Source: Taibaiella sp.
Lineage (GTDB): Bacteria > Bacteroidota > Bacteroidia > Chitinophagales > Chitinophagaceae
DNA length: 64,000 nt
Assembly (NCBI GenBank): GCA_013815385.1
Contig: JACDGL010000007.1
Coordinates: 150,713-214,712, forward strand
Direction of reading: 5' to 3'
Part shown: positions 33,000 through 40,419 of the stretch, piece by piece
Numbering within the stretch: position 1 is the first letter of the stretch
Layout: each line of letters begins with the position of its first letter
The notes under the pieces: generated by a model
Databases searched by the model: none
Told to the model about the DNA's origin: nothing
The model's input: only the letters and a program-made list of their open reading frames with translations
Translations under genes and position numbers: made by a program

Positions 33000-33503
33000 T
33001 TATAGGTTAGCAGTCGCATTTGCAGCCATTTTCTTATTCTGCCCATTGACGGCTACCACTGCCCAGATAATGCAGGCAATCCATACGAAGATGAGCCCGA
33101 AGCCTAACGTAACAAAGCCAATAATTACGCCCATAATTACCATTGCTATCCCTCCTCCAACACTACTGTATAGAAGCCCGAGCGGGCCGAATAGAAAGGT
33201 AAGAATGAAAGCCAGGCCTGCGCTTTTCTGTTTGCTGATGACCACAACGGTTTGCTGTGGTGCTTGTGTTTGCTGTTCCATTGTCTTAAATGTGTTTTTA
33301 AGAAATTTCTTATATGGTATTAAGTAATTTTTGAAATACAACTTAATGACTGTGTCTTCATATATTTCGGTTAATTCTTCATGTTTCTCATGAAATTTTT
33401 TTTGAAATTCTTCCTCTGATAGCTTCAGCTTAATTCTTAAATTGTTTACTGTGGATTCGAAAATATCATCTACCCCCTCGTATATTAACCCTTTGAACTG
33501 CAT
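33000..33503 (-). CDS. Small two-helix membrane protein with possible N-terminal extension
   Basis: From the ATG at 33503 the frame gives 167 residues. The last 93 (from the ATG at 33279-33281, MEQQTQAPQQTVVV) form a recognisable small membrane protein with two or three hydrophobic segments (AGLAFILTFLFGPLGLLYSS, AMVIMGVIIGFVTLGFGLIF, WIACIIWAVVAV). It is similar in style to short TM2-like proteins. The 74 upstream residues are charged and helical (EEEFQKKFHEKHEELTEIYE) and look coding, so a fusion is possible. Either start could be right. The function is unknown. Confidence 0.55.
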   Translation of the reverse strand: MQFKGLIYEGVDDIFESTVNNLRIKLKLSEEEFQKKFHEKHEELTEIYEDTVIKLYFKNYLIPYKKFLKNTFKTMEQQTQAPQQTVVVISKQKSAGLAFILTFLFGPLGLLYSSVGGGIAMVIMGVIIGFVTLGFGLIFVWIACIIWAVVAVNGQNKKMAANATANL

Positions 33504-33595
33504 CTAAGTGTTTTTTAACAAGGTAACGAAAGCCCTAATACAGAAAATGTTTGACCTAATAAAAAAGCCGCTCTATCGAAACGGATGTAATCTAT

Positions 33596-33660
33596 GGCCA
33601 GACGGGAATTGAACCCGTACACCCATTACTGCATACAGAATTTTAAATCTTATAAGTAAT
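33596..33660 (-). repeat. tRNA 3'-end-like relic, copy 1
   Basis: On the minus strand this contains a good T-arm (ACGGG-TTCAATT-CCCGT) followed by an acceptor-like CTGGCCA, but no D-arm or 5' acceptor strand upstream. It is therefore not a working tRNA. A similar copy lacking three T-loop bases is at 35176-35240. Such halves are typical of old attachment sites. Confidence 0.5.
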
Positions 33661-33711
33661 CAAGGAAATTTACTAGGCCTTTAAATGTTTGACCTATGTT
33701 TGACCCAATAA

Positions 33712-33743
33712 AAAGCCTTTCGAGGTTTTTACCGAAAGGCTTG
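33712..33743 (-). terminator. Minus-strand terminator upstream of the tRNA-like relic
   Basis: AAGCCTTTCG and CGAAAGGCTT form a 10-bp stem with a 10-base loop, followed on the minus strand by TTTATT. It lies 115 bases downstream of the SLATT-like gene. Confidence 0.6.
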
Positions 33744-33857
33744 ATTTGCTGGTGGTGTGGGATGGAATTTCCCGCGACAAAATGATTTTCAGTCCTTTCT
33801 ATAACATAAGTTGTAGTATTGTTGTAGTAAATAAAATAGCCGACCTTATGCGATCTG

Positions 33858-34061
33858 CTATATAGTACCTAATAATCCAGTTGCCGACAAGATTTTCGCT
33901 ATAAATGTATTGAAATCGAACATTGCAACAACGTCCAACACAGCACACAGCCATATGGTATAAGAAACGGATTCCCTTCTAATATCACAGGCTTTAAAAT
34001 GCTCTTTCGCTGAATAAAGCGTTTCTTCACCTAATTTTCTCAACAATTCATTTTCTTTCAT
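33858..34061 (-). CDS. Short SLATT-like 2TM effector fragment
   Basis: This 67-residue protein (ELLRKLGEETLYSAKEHFKA, CDIRRESVSYTIWLCAVLDV, DFNTFIAKILSATGLLGTI) resembles the start of SLATT domains, two-helix membrane proteins described as effectors in bacterial immune systems. The telltale part is the YSAKxHFKAxDIRR stretch before the first membrane helix. SLATT proteins are normally 120-200 residues; this one stops where the second helix and tail should follow, so it is probably truncated. It lies 59 bases downstream of the HNH gene. The similarity is judged by eye and is moderate. Confidence 0.45.
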   Translation of the reverse strand: MKENELLRKLGEETLYSAKEHFKACDIRRESVSYTIWLCAVLDVVAMFDFNTFIAKILSATGLLGTI

Positions 34062-34120
34062 AATTATTTCTTAATTGGGTGATAGCCCATGTGCTTTGCA
34101 GAATTCTCCAGGTATCAATT

Positions 34121-34981
34121 TTAATAGCTATTAGGTTTAACATTTGTATAGGTTACGCTGAAATTTCCGCTTTGAAACTTACATTCTGAATAGCAGAGTG
34201 ATCTATTTTCGCTCTGATACTCTAAAAGAAACTCCATTCCATCTAAGTTACTTGGAAATGGTGGTTCCATCATTGGTAATGAATCTTTTCCGGTTCCCTC
34301 AAAACGGATTTCCAATTCTGCCGAGGAAGTGATATCAGCCAGCGGAGCAATATTATTTATTTTCGGGATAGCAGTAAGTTTAGTGAAAAATGGTGTATTC
34401 GGCTTATTTACAATTTTCAAATTGTACAGAGGCACAGATGAATTATTGTATATTTTGAAGTTGTATCTCCAAGAGATTTGAAAAATTCGCATGACATCAA
34501 ATTCATGCAAAGGGCGACCTCCATTTTGTACCATAAGTTGTCTATTGAGAGGACTGTACCCCGTTTGCCATCTTGATCCGGAAACCCAAATAAGATCAGG
34601 TTCGGCATACGGTTTTACATTTGCGGCTACAGGTATATTCGCCGCTATTGCCTGTTGAGCTTGTAGTTCTGCAGAACTTTTCCATTGTTGAAGGACACCA
34701 ACTGTGTATTTCGGCTCATCAGAATCAATAAGCTTTGCGCAATTCTGGCAAAGCCATAATCCATTGTCAGAATCTGATCTTTGTGCTGAACTTAACACTG
34801 GATTATATCGTTTCCCTCCTATTGCAGCTGCGGTGATATGAGCTCCTACTCCAATATTCACGGTTTCGTTTTTACTTTGTCCTGGCCCCAAAGTATTCTT
34901 TTTACAATCTGGATTAGAGCAAATACACCCAACGCGTGCAGCCAAAATTTTCTTAGTAGCAGCAGAAAAGTCGTCTCGCAT
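34121..34981 (-). CDS. HNH-like (treble-clef) protein with C-terminal beta domain
   Basis: The first 105 residues form a variant HNH domain: Cys21 and Cys26 (CICSNPDCKKNT), His48 in GAHITAAAIGG, Asn73 in DNGLWLC, and the zinc pair Cys78 and Cys81 (LCQNCAKLIDSD). This version (SNPDC...GVGAHITAA...NGLWLCQNCAKLID) is widespread next to prokaryotic defence genes. The last catalytic His is replaced by Asp86 or lies elsewhere. Residues 125-286 form an unrelated beta-rich domain, possibly a sensor. With the adjacent SLATT-like gene it forms a pair that resembles a small immunity cassette. Nuclease activity is inferred. Confidence 0.65.
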   Translation of the reverse strand: MRDDFSAATKKILAARVGCICSNPDCKKNTLGPGQSKNETVNIGVGAHITAAAIGGKRYNPVLSSAQRSDSDNGLWLCQNCAKLIDSDEPKYTVGVLQQWKSSAELQAQQAIAANIPVAANVKPYAEPDLIWVSGSRWQTGYSPLNRQLMVQNGGRPLHEFDVMRIFQISWRYNFKIYNNSSVPLYNLKIVNKPNTPFFTKLTAIPKINNIAPLADITSSAELEIRFEGTGKDSLPMMEPPFPSNLDGMEFLLEYQSENRSLCYSECKFQSGNFSVTYTNVKPNSY

Positions 34982-35175
34982 GTGTTGATTTTTGCCTAAA
35001 GATATGTGTCATCAATAATGAGCGCCTAAAAGCTTTGCAGTTTCTTATTTCAATAGTTAACGTTTAGCTTTATAGAAACTTTATCAAATTGAAAGAAATA
35101 AATCAAAAAATAGACAATAAGGATTTCATGGAAATAAAAAAGAAAAGGAGGAAATAATTCCAACCTTTCCTTTAT

Positions 35176-35240
35176 GGTGCCATAGACGGGAGAACCCGTA
35201 CACGCATTACCGCATACAGGATATTAGAGTTATTAAACGA
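35176..35240 (-). repeat. tRNA 3'-end-like relic, copy 2
   Basis: About 60 bases resemble 33596-33660 (GACGGGA...GAACCCGTACACxCATTAC then GCATACAG), with a three-base deletion that destroys the T-loop. The same orientation and a distance of 1.58 kb suggest that they flank the HNH/SLATT-like pair as old attachment sites. Confidence 0.45.
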
Positions 35241-35376
35241 TTAGTATTACAAAATGTTTATAAATTACCTAATACTTATAACACCTAATTAAGATTTAAA
35301 AATAAATCCATTAGGCTGGGTTGATACAAACAATTCCCTGTAAAGAGAGATATTTATATATGAATTATGTGAAAAT

Positions 35377-35415
35377 AAAAAAGGGTTTCAAACTTATTAG
35401 TCTGAAACCCTTTTG
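35377..35415 (-). terminator. Terminator of tRNA-Val
   Basis: On the minus strand, AAAGGGTTTCA and TTGAAACCCTTT form a stem of about 11 bp, followed by TTTTTATT. It starts a few bases after the tRNA 3' end. Confidence 0.8.
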
Positions 35416-35471
35416 TTATTCTGTGGAAGCACACGGGTTCGAACCGCGGACCCTCTGCTTGTAAGGCAGAT
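35400..35471 (-). repeat. Right attachment-site repeat (inside intact tRNA-Val)
   Basis: These 72 bases are identical to 17555-17626. They cover the tRNA from its anticodon stem to the 3' end plus the first half of the terminator stem. The crossover that integrated the island lies within this block. Confidence 0.9.
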
Positions 35472-35498
35472 GCTCTGAACCAGCTGAGCTATGCTTCC
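35424..35498 (-). tRNA. tRNA-Val (anticodon UAC)
   Basis: The 75-base gene folds completely. The acceptor GGAAGCA pairs with TGCTTCC and the discriminator is A. The D-arm is GCTC-AGCTGGTTCA-GAGC. The anticodon stem TCTGC/GCAGA holds the loop CTTACAA with anticodon TAC. The T-arm is CGCGG-TTCGAAC-CCGTG. CCA is not encoded. The 5' half (35472-35498) is original chromosome and the 3' half is the copy brought by the island. It is the only intact tRNA in the window. Confidence 0.95.
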
Positions 35499-35518
35499 AT
35501 CTGTTTTAAAATGGATTG

Positions 35519-35549
35519 CAAAGATAAGGGCGAATTTGATTTTGCCAAA
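35519..35549 (-). promoter_or_regulatory. Promoter of tRNA-Val
   Basis: On the minus strand TTTG (35549-35546), a 19-base spacer and TATCTTTG (35526-35519) match the Bacteroidota sigma-ABfr consensus TTTG-N19-TAnnTTTG exactly. The expected transcription start is about 13 bases before the mature tRNA 5' end. Confidence 0.75.
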
Positions 35550-35579
35550 TACTTTTTCAAAGAAATTGTTTTTTCATAT

Positions 35580-36878
35580 TTATGCCTGGTACTGCTTCAC
35601 AAAAGCAGCGGCAGCCTGCAATGTAGCTTGCACATCGGCCTCACTAACGGCCGTGCTTATGAACCACGTTTCGTAAGCAGACGGTGGTAAATAAATACCC
35701 GCCTGAAGCATGGCATGAAAGAATTTATTGAATAAAGTATTATCGGCCGAGGCCGCATCAGCAAAATTAGTAACGGGCTTACTGCTGAAATGCAGGCTGA
35801 TCATAGACCCTACCCTGTTTATGACGTACGGAATACCGGAGGGGGCAAATACCTTATCCAGCTCCTGGTGCAGCTTTTGGGTAGTGTCAGTGAGCTTTGT
35901 ATAGATAGATGGATCGTCTTTCAAAGTTTTGAGCATAGTGTAGCCTGCTATCATAGCTATGGGATTACCGCTAAGGGTACCTGCCTGGTATACATTGCCA
36001 AGTGGCGCTATGTGCTGCATTATCTCTCTGCGTCCGCCAAATGCACCTACCGGCAGACCACCACCTATTACCTTGCCATAGGTAACCAGATCGGCCCTGA
36101 TACCGAGCAATTCCTGCGCGCCACCGGCCGCCAAACGAAAACCGGTCATCACCTCATCAAAAATGAAGACGATCCCTTCACGGTCACATACAGACCTTAA
36201 GCCTTCTAAAAAGCCTTTTGATGGCGGTATGCAACCCATATTGCCGGCCACCGGCTCTATAATAATAGCTGCTACTTGGTCTTTATTATTTCTTACTAAT
36301 GTCTCTATGGCTTCCAGGTCATTGTAAGGCGCGGTAAGGGTATCATCCGATACGCTAGCTGGCACACCGGGAACCGTTTGTATATTAAAAGTAGCCAGGC
36401 CACTGCCCGCCTTTACCAAAAATGCATCGGCATGGCCGTGATAGCAACCTTCGAACTTAATGATCTTATTACGGCCGGTATAGCCCCGCGCCAGGCGTAC
36501 AGCGCTCATACAAGCCTCTGTGCCGCTGCTTACCATCCGCACCATATCTACACCGGGCGCCATGCTGCATATCAGCTCGGCCATCTCTATTTCCAGCTCG
36601 GTAGGCGCACCGTATGATGTAGAAAGCTTTGCGCGGTCGCATATGGCATTTACCACCGGCTCATAGGCGTGGCCCAGTATCATAGGCCCCCAGGAGTTGA
36701 TATAATCTATATATTTATTTCCATCTGCATCATAGAGGTAAGCGCCCTTTGCTTCCTTAATAAATATGGGCGACCCGCCCACGCTTTTAAAAGCACGTAC
36801 AGGTGAATTGACCCCGCCGGGTATAGACTGCTGCGCCCGGGCAAATAATGTGTTGCTGTTAGTTTGTGAGATAGACAT
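35580..36878 (-). CDS. hemL: Glutamate-1-semialdehyde 2,1-aminomutase
   Basis: This PLP enzyme converts glutamate-1-semialdehyde to 5-aminolevulinate in the C5 route to haem. The start ATG at 36876-36878 ([18 protein letters not shown]) gives 432 residues, the usual length; the frame is open to 36914. Landmarks are [46 protein letters not shown], the PLP-binding FDEVMTGFR and the Schiff-base Lys in [18 protein letters not shown]. It is a single gene with a -7 box upstream. The other haem genes are not in the window. Confidence 0.95.
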   Translation of the reverse strand: MSISQTNSNTLFARAQQSIPGGVNSPVRAFKSVGGSPIFIKEAKGAYLYDADGNKYIDYINSWGPMILGHAYEPVVNAICDRAKLSTSYGAPTELEIEMAELICSMAPGVDMVRMVSSGTEACMSAVRLARGYTGRNKIIKFEGCYHGHADAFLVKAGSGLATFNIQTVPGVPASVSDDTLTAPYNDLEAIETLVRNNKDQVAAIIIEPVAGNMGCIPPSKGFLEGLRSVCDREGIVFIFDEVMTGFRLAAGGAQELLGIRADLVTYGKVIGGGLPVGAFGGRREIMQHIAPLGNVYQAGTLSGNPIAMIAGYTMLKTLKDDPSIYTKLTDTTQKLHQELDKVFAPSGIPYVINRVGSMISLHFSSKPVTNFADAASADNTLFNKFFHAMLQAGIYLPPSAYETWFISTAVSEADVQATLQAAAAFVKQYQA

Positions 36879-36911
36879 GTGGAGCTGTAATGTACAATAC
36901 TGATTTGCGTG

Positions 36912-36919
36912 CAAAAGTA
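36912..36919 (-). promoter_or_regulatory. -7 box upstream of hemL
   Basis: TACTTTTG fits TAnnTTTG, 34 bases before the hemL start. A TTGG at 36939-36936 could be a weak -33 element. Confidence 0.5.
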
Positions 36920-36975
36920 ATATTTCGCAGCTACACCAATGTCATTTAGTTATCAGTAATCGTACGATACAAAAG

Positions 36976-38934
36976 CTATCCACCCAAATTCTTAATGCAC
37001 TTTTTCATATCTATACCTTTACCCAAAACGCCTTTGAAGATATCGCCCTTCTTCTCTATACGTTTGATGGTATTTTCAATATTGAATTGCGCAGGATGCA
37101 TACCGTGCTTTACCTCTTTCCACTCAAGCGGCGTAGAGACCGGGGCGCCGGGCTTAGGGCGCAGGCTGTAAACAGCGCTTAATGTCTGGCCCCTTCTGTT
37201 CTGAAGATAATCTACATAGATATGGTCTTTCTGCCTTTTGCTTAATGAGCGCTCCAGGGTGGTAATATCAGGCAGTTGCTCAGAGGCTAGAGCAGCTATC
37301 ATGTGTGCAAATTCTTTAGCATGTTCATAATCGTATTTTGCACCGAGCGGCACATACACATGCATACCCGACGACCCGGATGTTTTACAATAAGAAGTAG
37401 CCCCTGCACTGTCTAATATATCTTTAATGACCAACGCTGTATCTACTACCTGGTCATACGTATTTTTTTCGGAGGGGTCCAGGTCCAGTATCACGTAATC
37501 AGGATTGTCCGGTTTTTTGATGGTGCTGTTCCAGGGATTTATCTCAATGCAACCCATATTGGCCATATATAGGAGCGTAGCCTCGTTATTACATACTATA
37601 TAATTGATCTCCTTTTCTGCGCTATCAGACCACGATGCCCATTTATCTACAAAGGCAGGGGCATTATCTCCGGCATCTTTATGGAAAAACCCACCTCCTT
37701 TTACACCATTGGGGGTACGCATCAGCGATTCAGGCCTCCCCTTCAGGTACTTTCCCATATATTTATATACACTCTGGTAATAGGCTATCACATCGCCCTT
37801 AGTGTATCCTTCTTCCGGCCAGAAGATCTTATCAAGATGAGTAAGGCCTACTGTTTTATTTGCAACTGTTACAGTTTTATTGATTGATGCAGATTTAGAT
37901 GCTGCAGCTTTTCCGGTGCCGGCTTTTTTGTCTGTCATATCTGCTGTTGTGTTTTTATCGTTATCCTTTGTTACTTCATCAGCGGTCTTATCCACCCTTA
38001 ATCCAAGAAATACAGGATGCCGCCGGTTGCCGTCCCTGGTTATTTCTGTAAACTTTATATTGCACACCAGCACAGGCTTCACCCAGGTTACCGGGGAGTT
38101 CACCACCACTTTCTTATCAAATGGTGATGTATCTGTAATAAGGGATTGCAGCCGGTCATAGGTGCTTTTCAGGGTCTTATCATTAAATCCTGTTCCGGTA
38201 TGGCCTATGTATTCCAGCTTACCCTTATCATTATGAGTGGCCAGCACCAGGGCGCCGAAATTTTTCCGCCCACCGCGTGGTGCAGTGTACCCTGCTATTA
38301 TAGCCTCTTCTGTTTGCACATGCTTAATTTTAAGCCAATCGGCACTGCGGCTCCCTTCTTGATAAGTACTGTTTGCACGCTTCGCTATCATCCCCTCCAG
38401 GTTTTGTTTCGTCACAGCATCGAAAAAATCTTTCCCTTTTTCTGCTATATGGTCGCAAAACTTTATTAGCTCGCTCTTGGGGAGTAGCTTCTTGAGTATA
38501 TCCTTTCTTTCCAGTAGGGGCTTATCTTCCAGCGACCTGCCATCCAGATAAAGACAATCAAATACATAGTACACTAGTGGTATGCTGTTATCCTGGTCAT
38601 ATTGCTGCAGTAGCTGAAAAGAGGGCATGCCCTTGCTATCAAATGCTACAACCTCCCCATCCAGTACTACATTCTTTTTTACAGTGCCTAATGCTTCAAA
38701 TATCTGCGGATATTTATCCTTAAATGATAATCCGTTGCGGGAATATAAACGGGTGTTTTGTTTGTTGATCTCTGCTACAGCCCTATAACCATCCCATTTG
38801 ATCTCAAACACCCAGTCAGCACTGTCAAATGCTTTATCATCCAGCTTTGCCAGCATGGGTGTTATGTAATTAGTAAATTTATGGTCGGAATTCTTTGCCG
38901 CCCTTACCGCATATTTGTTAATGGCTTTCGCCAC
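36976..38934 (-). CDS. ligD: DNA ligase D, ligase and polymerase domains
   Basis: LigD seals double-strand breaks together with Ku. The 652 residues hold the ATP-dependent ligase (residues 20-310; nucleotide-binding Lys in FEIKWDGYRAV, motif III LDGEVVAFD, DWLKIKH) and the archaeo-eukaryotic primase-like polymerase (370-652; LDLDPSEKNTYDQV metal site, SGSSGMHVYVPL, DHIYVDYLQNRRGQTL). A disordered Thr/Lys/Asp-rich linker lies between. The phosphoesterase domain is not fused: it is the separate gene upstream, whose stop overlaps the GTG start here by one base (TAGTG). An A9 run at that junction suggests that a missing base split a normal three-domain LigD. Confidence 0.92.
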   Translation of the reverse strand: MAKAINKYAVRAAKNSDHKFTNYITPMLAKLDDKAFDSADWVFEIKWDGYRAVAEINKQNTRLYSRNGLSFKDKYPQIFEALGTVKKNVVLDGEVVAFDSKGMPSFQLLQQYDQDNSIPLVYYVFDCLYLDGRSLEDKPLLERKDILKKLLPKSELIKFCDHIAEKGKDFFDAVTKQNLEGMIAKRANSTYQEGSRSADWLKIKHVQTEEAIIAGYTAPRGGRKNFGALVLATHNDKGKLEYIGHTGTGFNDKTLKSTYDRLQSLITDTSPFDKKVVVNSPVTWVKPVLVCNIKFTEITRDGNRRHPVFLGLRVDKTADEVTKDNDKNTTADMTDKKAGTGKAAASKSASINKTVTVANKTVGLTHLDKIFWPEEGYTKGDVIAYYQSVYKYMGKYLKGRPESLMRTPNGVKGGGFFHKDAGDNAPAFVDKWASWSDSAEKEINYIVCNNEATLLYMANMGCIEINPWNSTIKKPDNPDYVILDLDPSEKNTYDQVVDTALVIKDILDSAGATSYCKTSGSSGMHVYVPLGAKYDYEHAKEFAHMIAALASEQLPDITTLERSLSKRQKDHIYVDYLQNRRGQTLSAVYSLRPKPGAPVSTPLEWKEVKHGMHPAQFNIENTIKRIEKKGDIFKGVLGKGIDMKKCIKNLGG

Positions 38935-39530
38935 TACTTTTTTTTTACACTTTTCTTCCTGGCGTTGCGTTCTTCAGTATAGGCCAGCGAGCTTTTCTTG
39001 GCATAATCTTCACTATTATACGCTTCATCAGTGGCGTACTTATCTCTGTGCTTTATCAGGAGCCATGTCTTTTCATCCTTCTTCATGTTTACCAGGGCAA
39101 AGTCGCCTTTCAGCTTTTTGCCCTTCATCCTGAATTTTATGGACCCGGCATGCAGGTTATGGGCAAATTCCTTTGCGGTAATCACGTTGCCATCCTCATC
39201 TATTGGCTCATATGTACCGTGGTCCCATACATCCACATGACCCGCGCCATAATTACCTTGGGGTATATCCCCTTCAAATGTCGCATAGTCTTTGGGGTGG
39301 TCTTCCACCATCATGGCCAGGCGCTTATCCGATGGATTGAGGGAGGGGCCCTTTGGCACTGCCCAGCTTTTCAAAACCCCATCCAGTTCCAGCCTGAAAT
39401 CATAATGCAGGTGCGATGCATGGTGGCGTTGTATGGTGAATACTAACTTTTCTCCGGCAGCTATTTTTTTCCCTTTGGGTTCCGGCGTATCGTCAAACCG
39501 GCGCTTAGCTACATATTTGGTAAGGCTCAT
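38934..39530 (-). CDS. LigD 3'-phosphoesterase domain, split from LigD
   Basis: The 198-residue protein is the PE domain of LigD, which trims 3' ends in non-homologous end joining. Catalytic and metal residues are in FTIQRHHASHLHYDFRLELD, the WAVPKGPSL loop, HPKDYATFEGDIPQGNYGAG and DVWDHGTYE. It ends KKSVKKK and stop. Adding one A to the A9 tract at 38938-38946 would run the frame through KVVAKAINKY into the ligase gene, restoring a PE-ligase-polymerase LigD. Some bacteria have a free PE protein, so separate function is also possible. It overlaps the Ku gene end by four bases (ATGA). Confidence 0.9.
   Translation of the reverse strand: MSLTKYVAKRRFDDTPEPKGKKIAAGEKLVFTIQRHHASHLHYDFRLELDGVLKSWAVPKGPSLNPSDKRLAMMVEDHPKDYATFEGDIPQGNYGAGHVDVWDHGTYEPIDEDGNVITAKEFAHNLHAGSIKFRMKGKKLKGDFALVNMKKDEKTWLLIKHRDKYATDEAYNSEDYAKKSSLAYTEERNARKKSVKKK
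38938..38946 (-). other. A9 homopolymer at the LigD domain junction
   Basis: Nine consecutive A (minus strand) lie three codons before the PE stop. A one-base change here joins or separates the PE and ligase frames. It can be a sequencing error site, a mutation hot spot or a slippage site. Confidence 0.7.
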
Positions 39531-40306
39531 GATGCTTTTTTCTTTTTATCATCCAGGCTTGCTTTCAATTGTGCCATAAGGTCTTTTGTCTTGTTATGCA
39601 CTATCTTAAAGTGTGGCTTTGGTATGCTTTTGCCCTTGGCTTTTAGCTCTATTATCTTCATCAGTTCACCATCGTAAGTATCCTTGTACTTACTGATCAC
39701 AAATTTCTTCGGCGTCAGCTGGTTTATCAGCGATAGCGCCATTTTCAATTCCGCATCTTTTACTTCAGCAGCCTTAGGAATATTCAGATCACCATAATCC
39801 CTAATTTCTTCAGGAAAACGTATTTTTATCAGCAACAGCATATCTTCCTGTGCCTTCAGCAGGCACAGCGTTTCCTTGGTACGCATCACATACGAACCTA
39901 TTGCTACCTTGCCTGCTTTTTTCAGCGCTTCACGCAGCAATACATATGCCCGTTCTCCACCCTTGGTGGGCTCCAGGTAATAAGGCGTATCATAATAGGT
40001 GGTATCGATCTTATCCAGTTCTATGAACTGGTCTATGGATATGGTTTTATTTTTTTCGGGGGCTACCTTTTCAAAATCCTCATCGCTCAGCACCACATAG
40101 TCATCATTGTATTTGTAACCCTTTACTATATCCCCCCAGGCTACTTCCTTCCCTGTATTTTCATTGATACGTGCATACCGGATTTTGGCATTATCATGCT
40201 TATCCAGCATGTGCAGATCCAGCGAACTGCTTTTAGTAGCGCTAAAAAGCTTTACGGGTATATTTACGAGACCAAAACCAATAGAACCTGACCAGATAGC
40301 GCGCAT
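39527..40306 (-). CDS. ku: Ku protein (bacterial NHEJ)
   Basis: Bacterial Ku binds DNA ends as a homodimer ring and recruits LigD. The ATG at 40304-40306 (MRAIWSGSIGFGLVNIPVKL) is the conserved start; the frame is open two codons further. The 259 residues match the Ku core: LFSATKSSSLDLHMLDKHDNAKIRY, the GKEVAWGDIVKGYKY motif, DKIDTTYYDTPYYLEP and the helical C-terminal region DGELMKIIELKAKGK. There is a basic tail (DDKKKKAS) instead of an extended one. It is the first gene of the ku-PE-ligD operon, with all three genes touching or overlapping. Confidence 0.95.
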   Translation of the reverse strand: MRAIWSGSIGFGLVNIPVKLFSATKSSSLDLHMLDKHDNAKIRYARINENTGKEVAWGDIVKGYKYNDDYVVLSDEDFEKVAPEKNKTISIDQFIELDKIDTTYYDTPYYLEPTKGGERAYVLLREALKKAGKVAIGSYVMRTKETLCLLKAQEDMLLLIKIRFPEEIRDYGDLNIPKAAEVKDAELKMALSLINQLTPKKFVISKYKDTYDGELMKIIELKAKGKSIPKPHFKIVHNKTKDLMAQLKASLDDKKKKAS

Positions 40307-40419
40307 TATCAATATATTTAGAAACTACTACCTAATAAAAATGTGCCTGCAAGCACAGCAATATTCAGGTAATGCATTAATACATTGACAAAGAATGACT
40401 TAGCGGAAATTGGGGCAGT

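Larger units (their letters stand above)
33504..33857. other. Non-coding stretch with a tRNA-like relic and a terminator
   Basis: It holds a relic of a tRNA 3' end (33596-33660), two short repeats of ATGTTTGACC plus AATAAAAAGCC-like sequence (33546-33570 and about 33685-33720), and a minus-strand terminator. No gene is seen. Confidence 0.5.
34982..35423. other. Non-coding stretch with a tRNA-like relic and the tRNA-Val terminator
   Basis: It contains the upstream region of the HNH gene, the second tRNA-like relic (35176-35240) and the terminator of the tRNA-Val gene. No gene is visible. Confidence 0.55.
17555..35471. mobile_element. Genomic island integrated in tRNA-Val
   Basis: An 18-kb segment lies between two perfect 72-bp direct repeats of the tRNA-Val 3' end. 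The intact tRNA is at the right end and the displaced half at the left. A truncated tyrosine-integrase start lies 140 bases inside the left repeat. Most of the interior to about 29 kb is visibly richer in A and T than the flanking chromosome. No conjugation, replication or packaging genes remain, so the element is probably immobile on its own. Cargo includes the duplicated HTTM cassettes, a LytS/LytTR pair, a serine hydrolase, a large outer-membrane protein and an HNH/SLATT-like pair. Confidence 0.85.

Noticed and set aside
33596..33660. A possible tRNA gene
   Set aside because: The T-arm and acceptor end are good, but no D-arm or matching 5' acceptor strand lies upstream.
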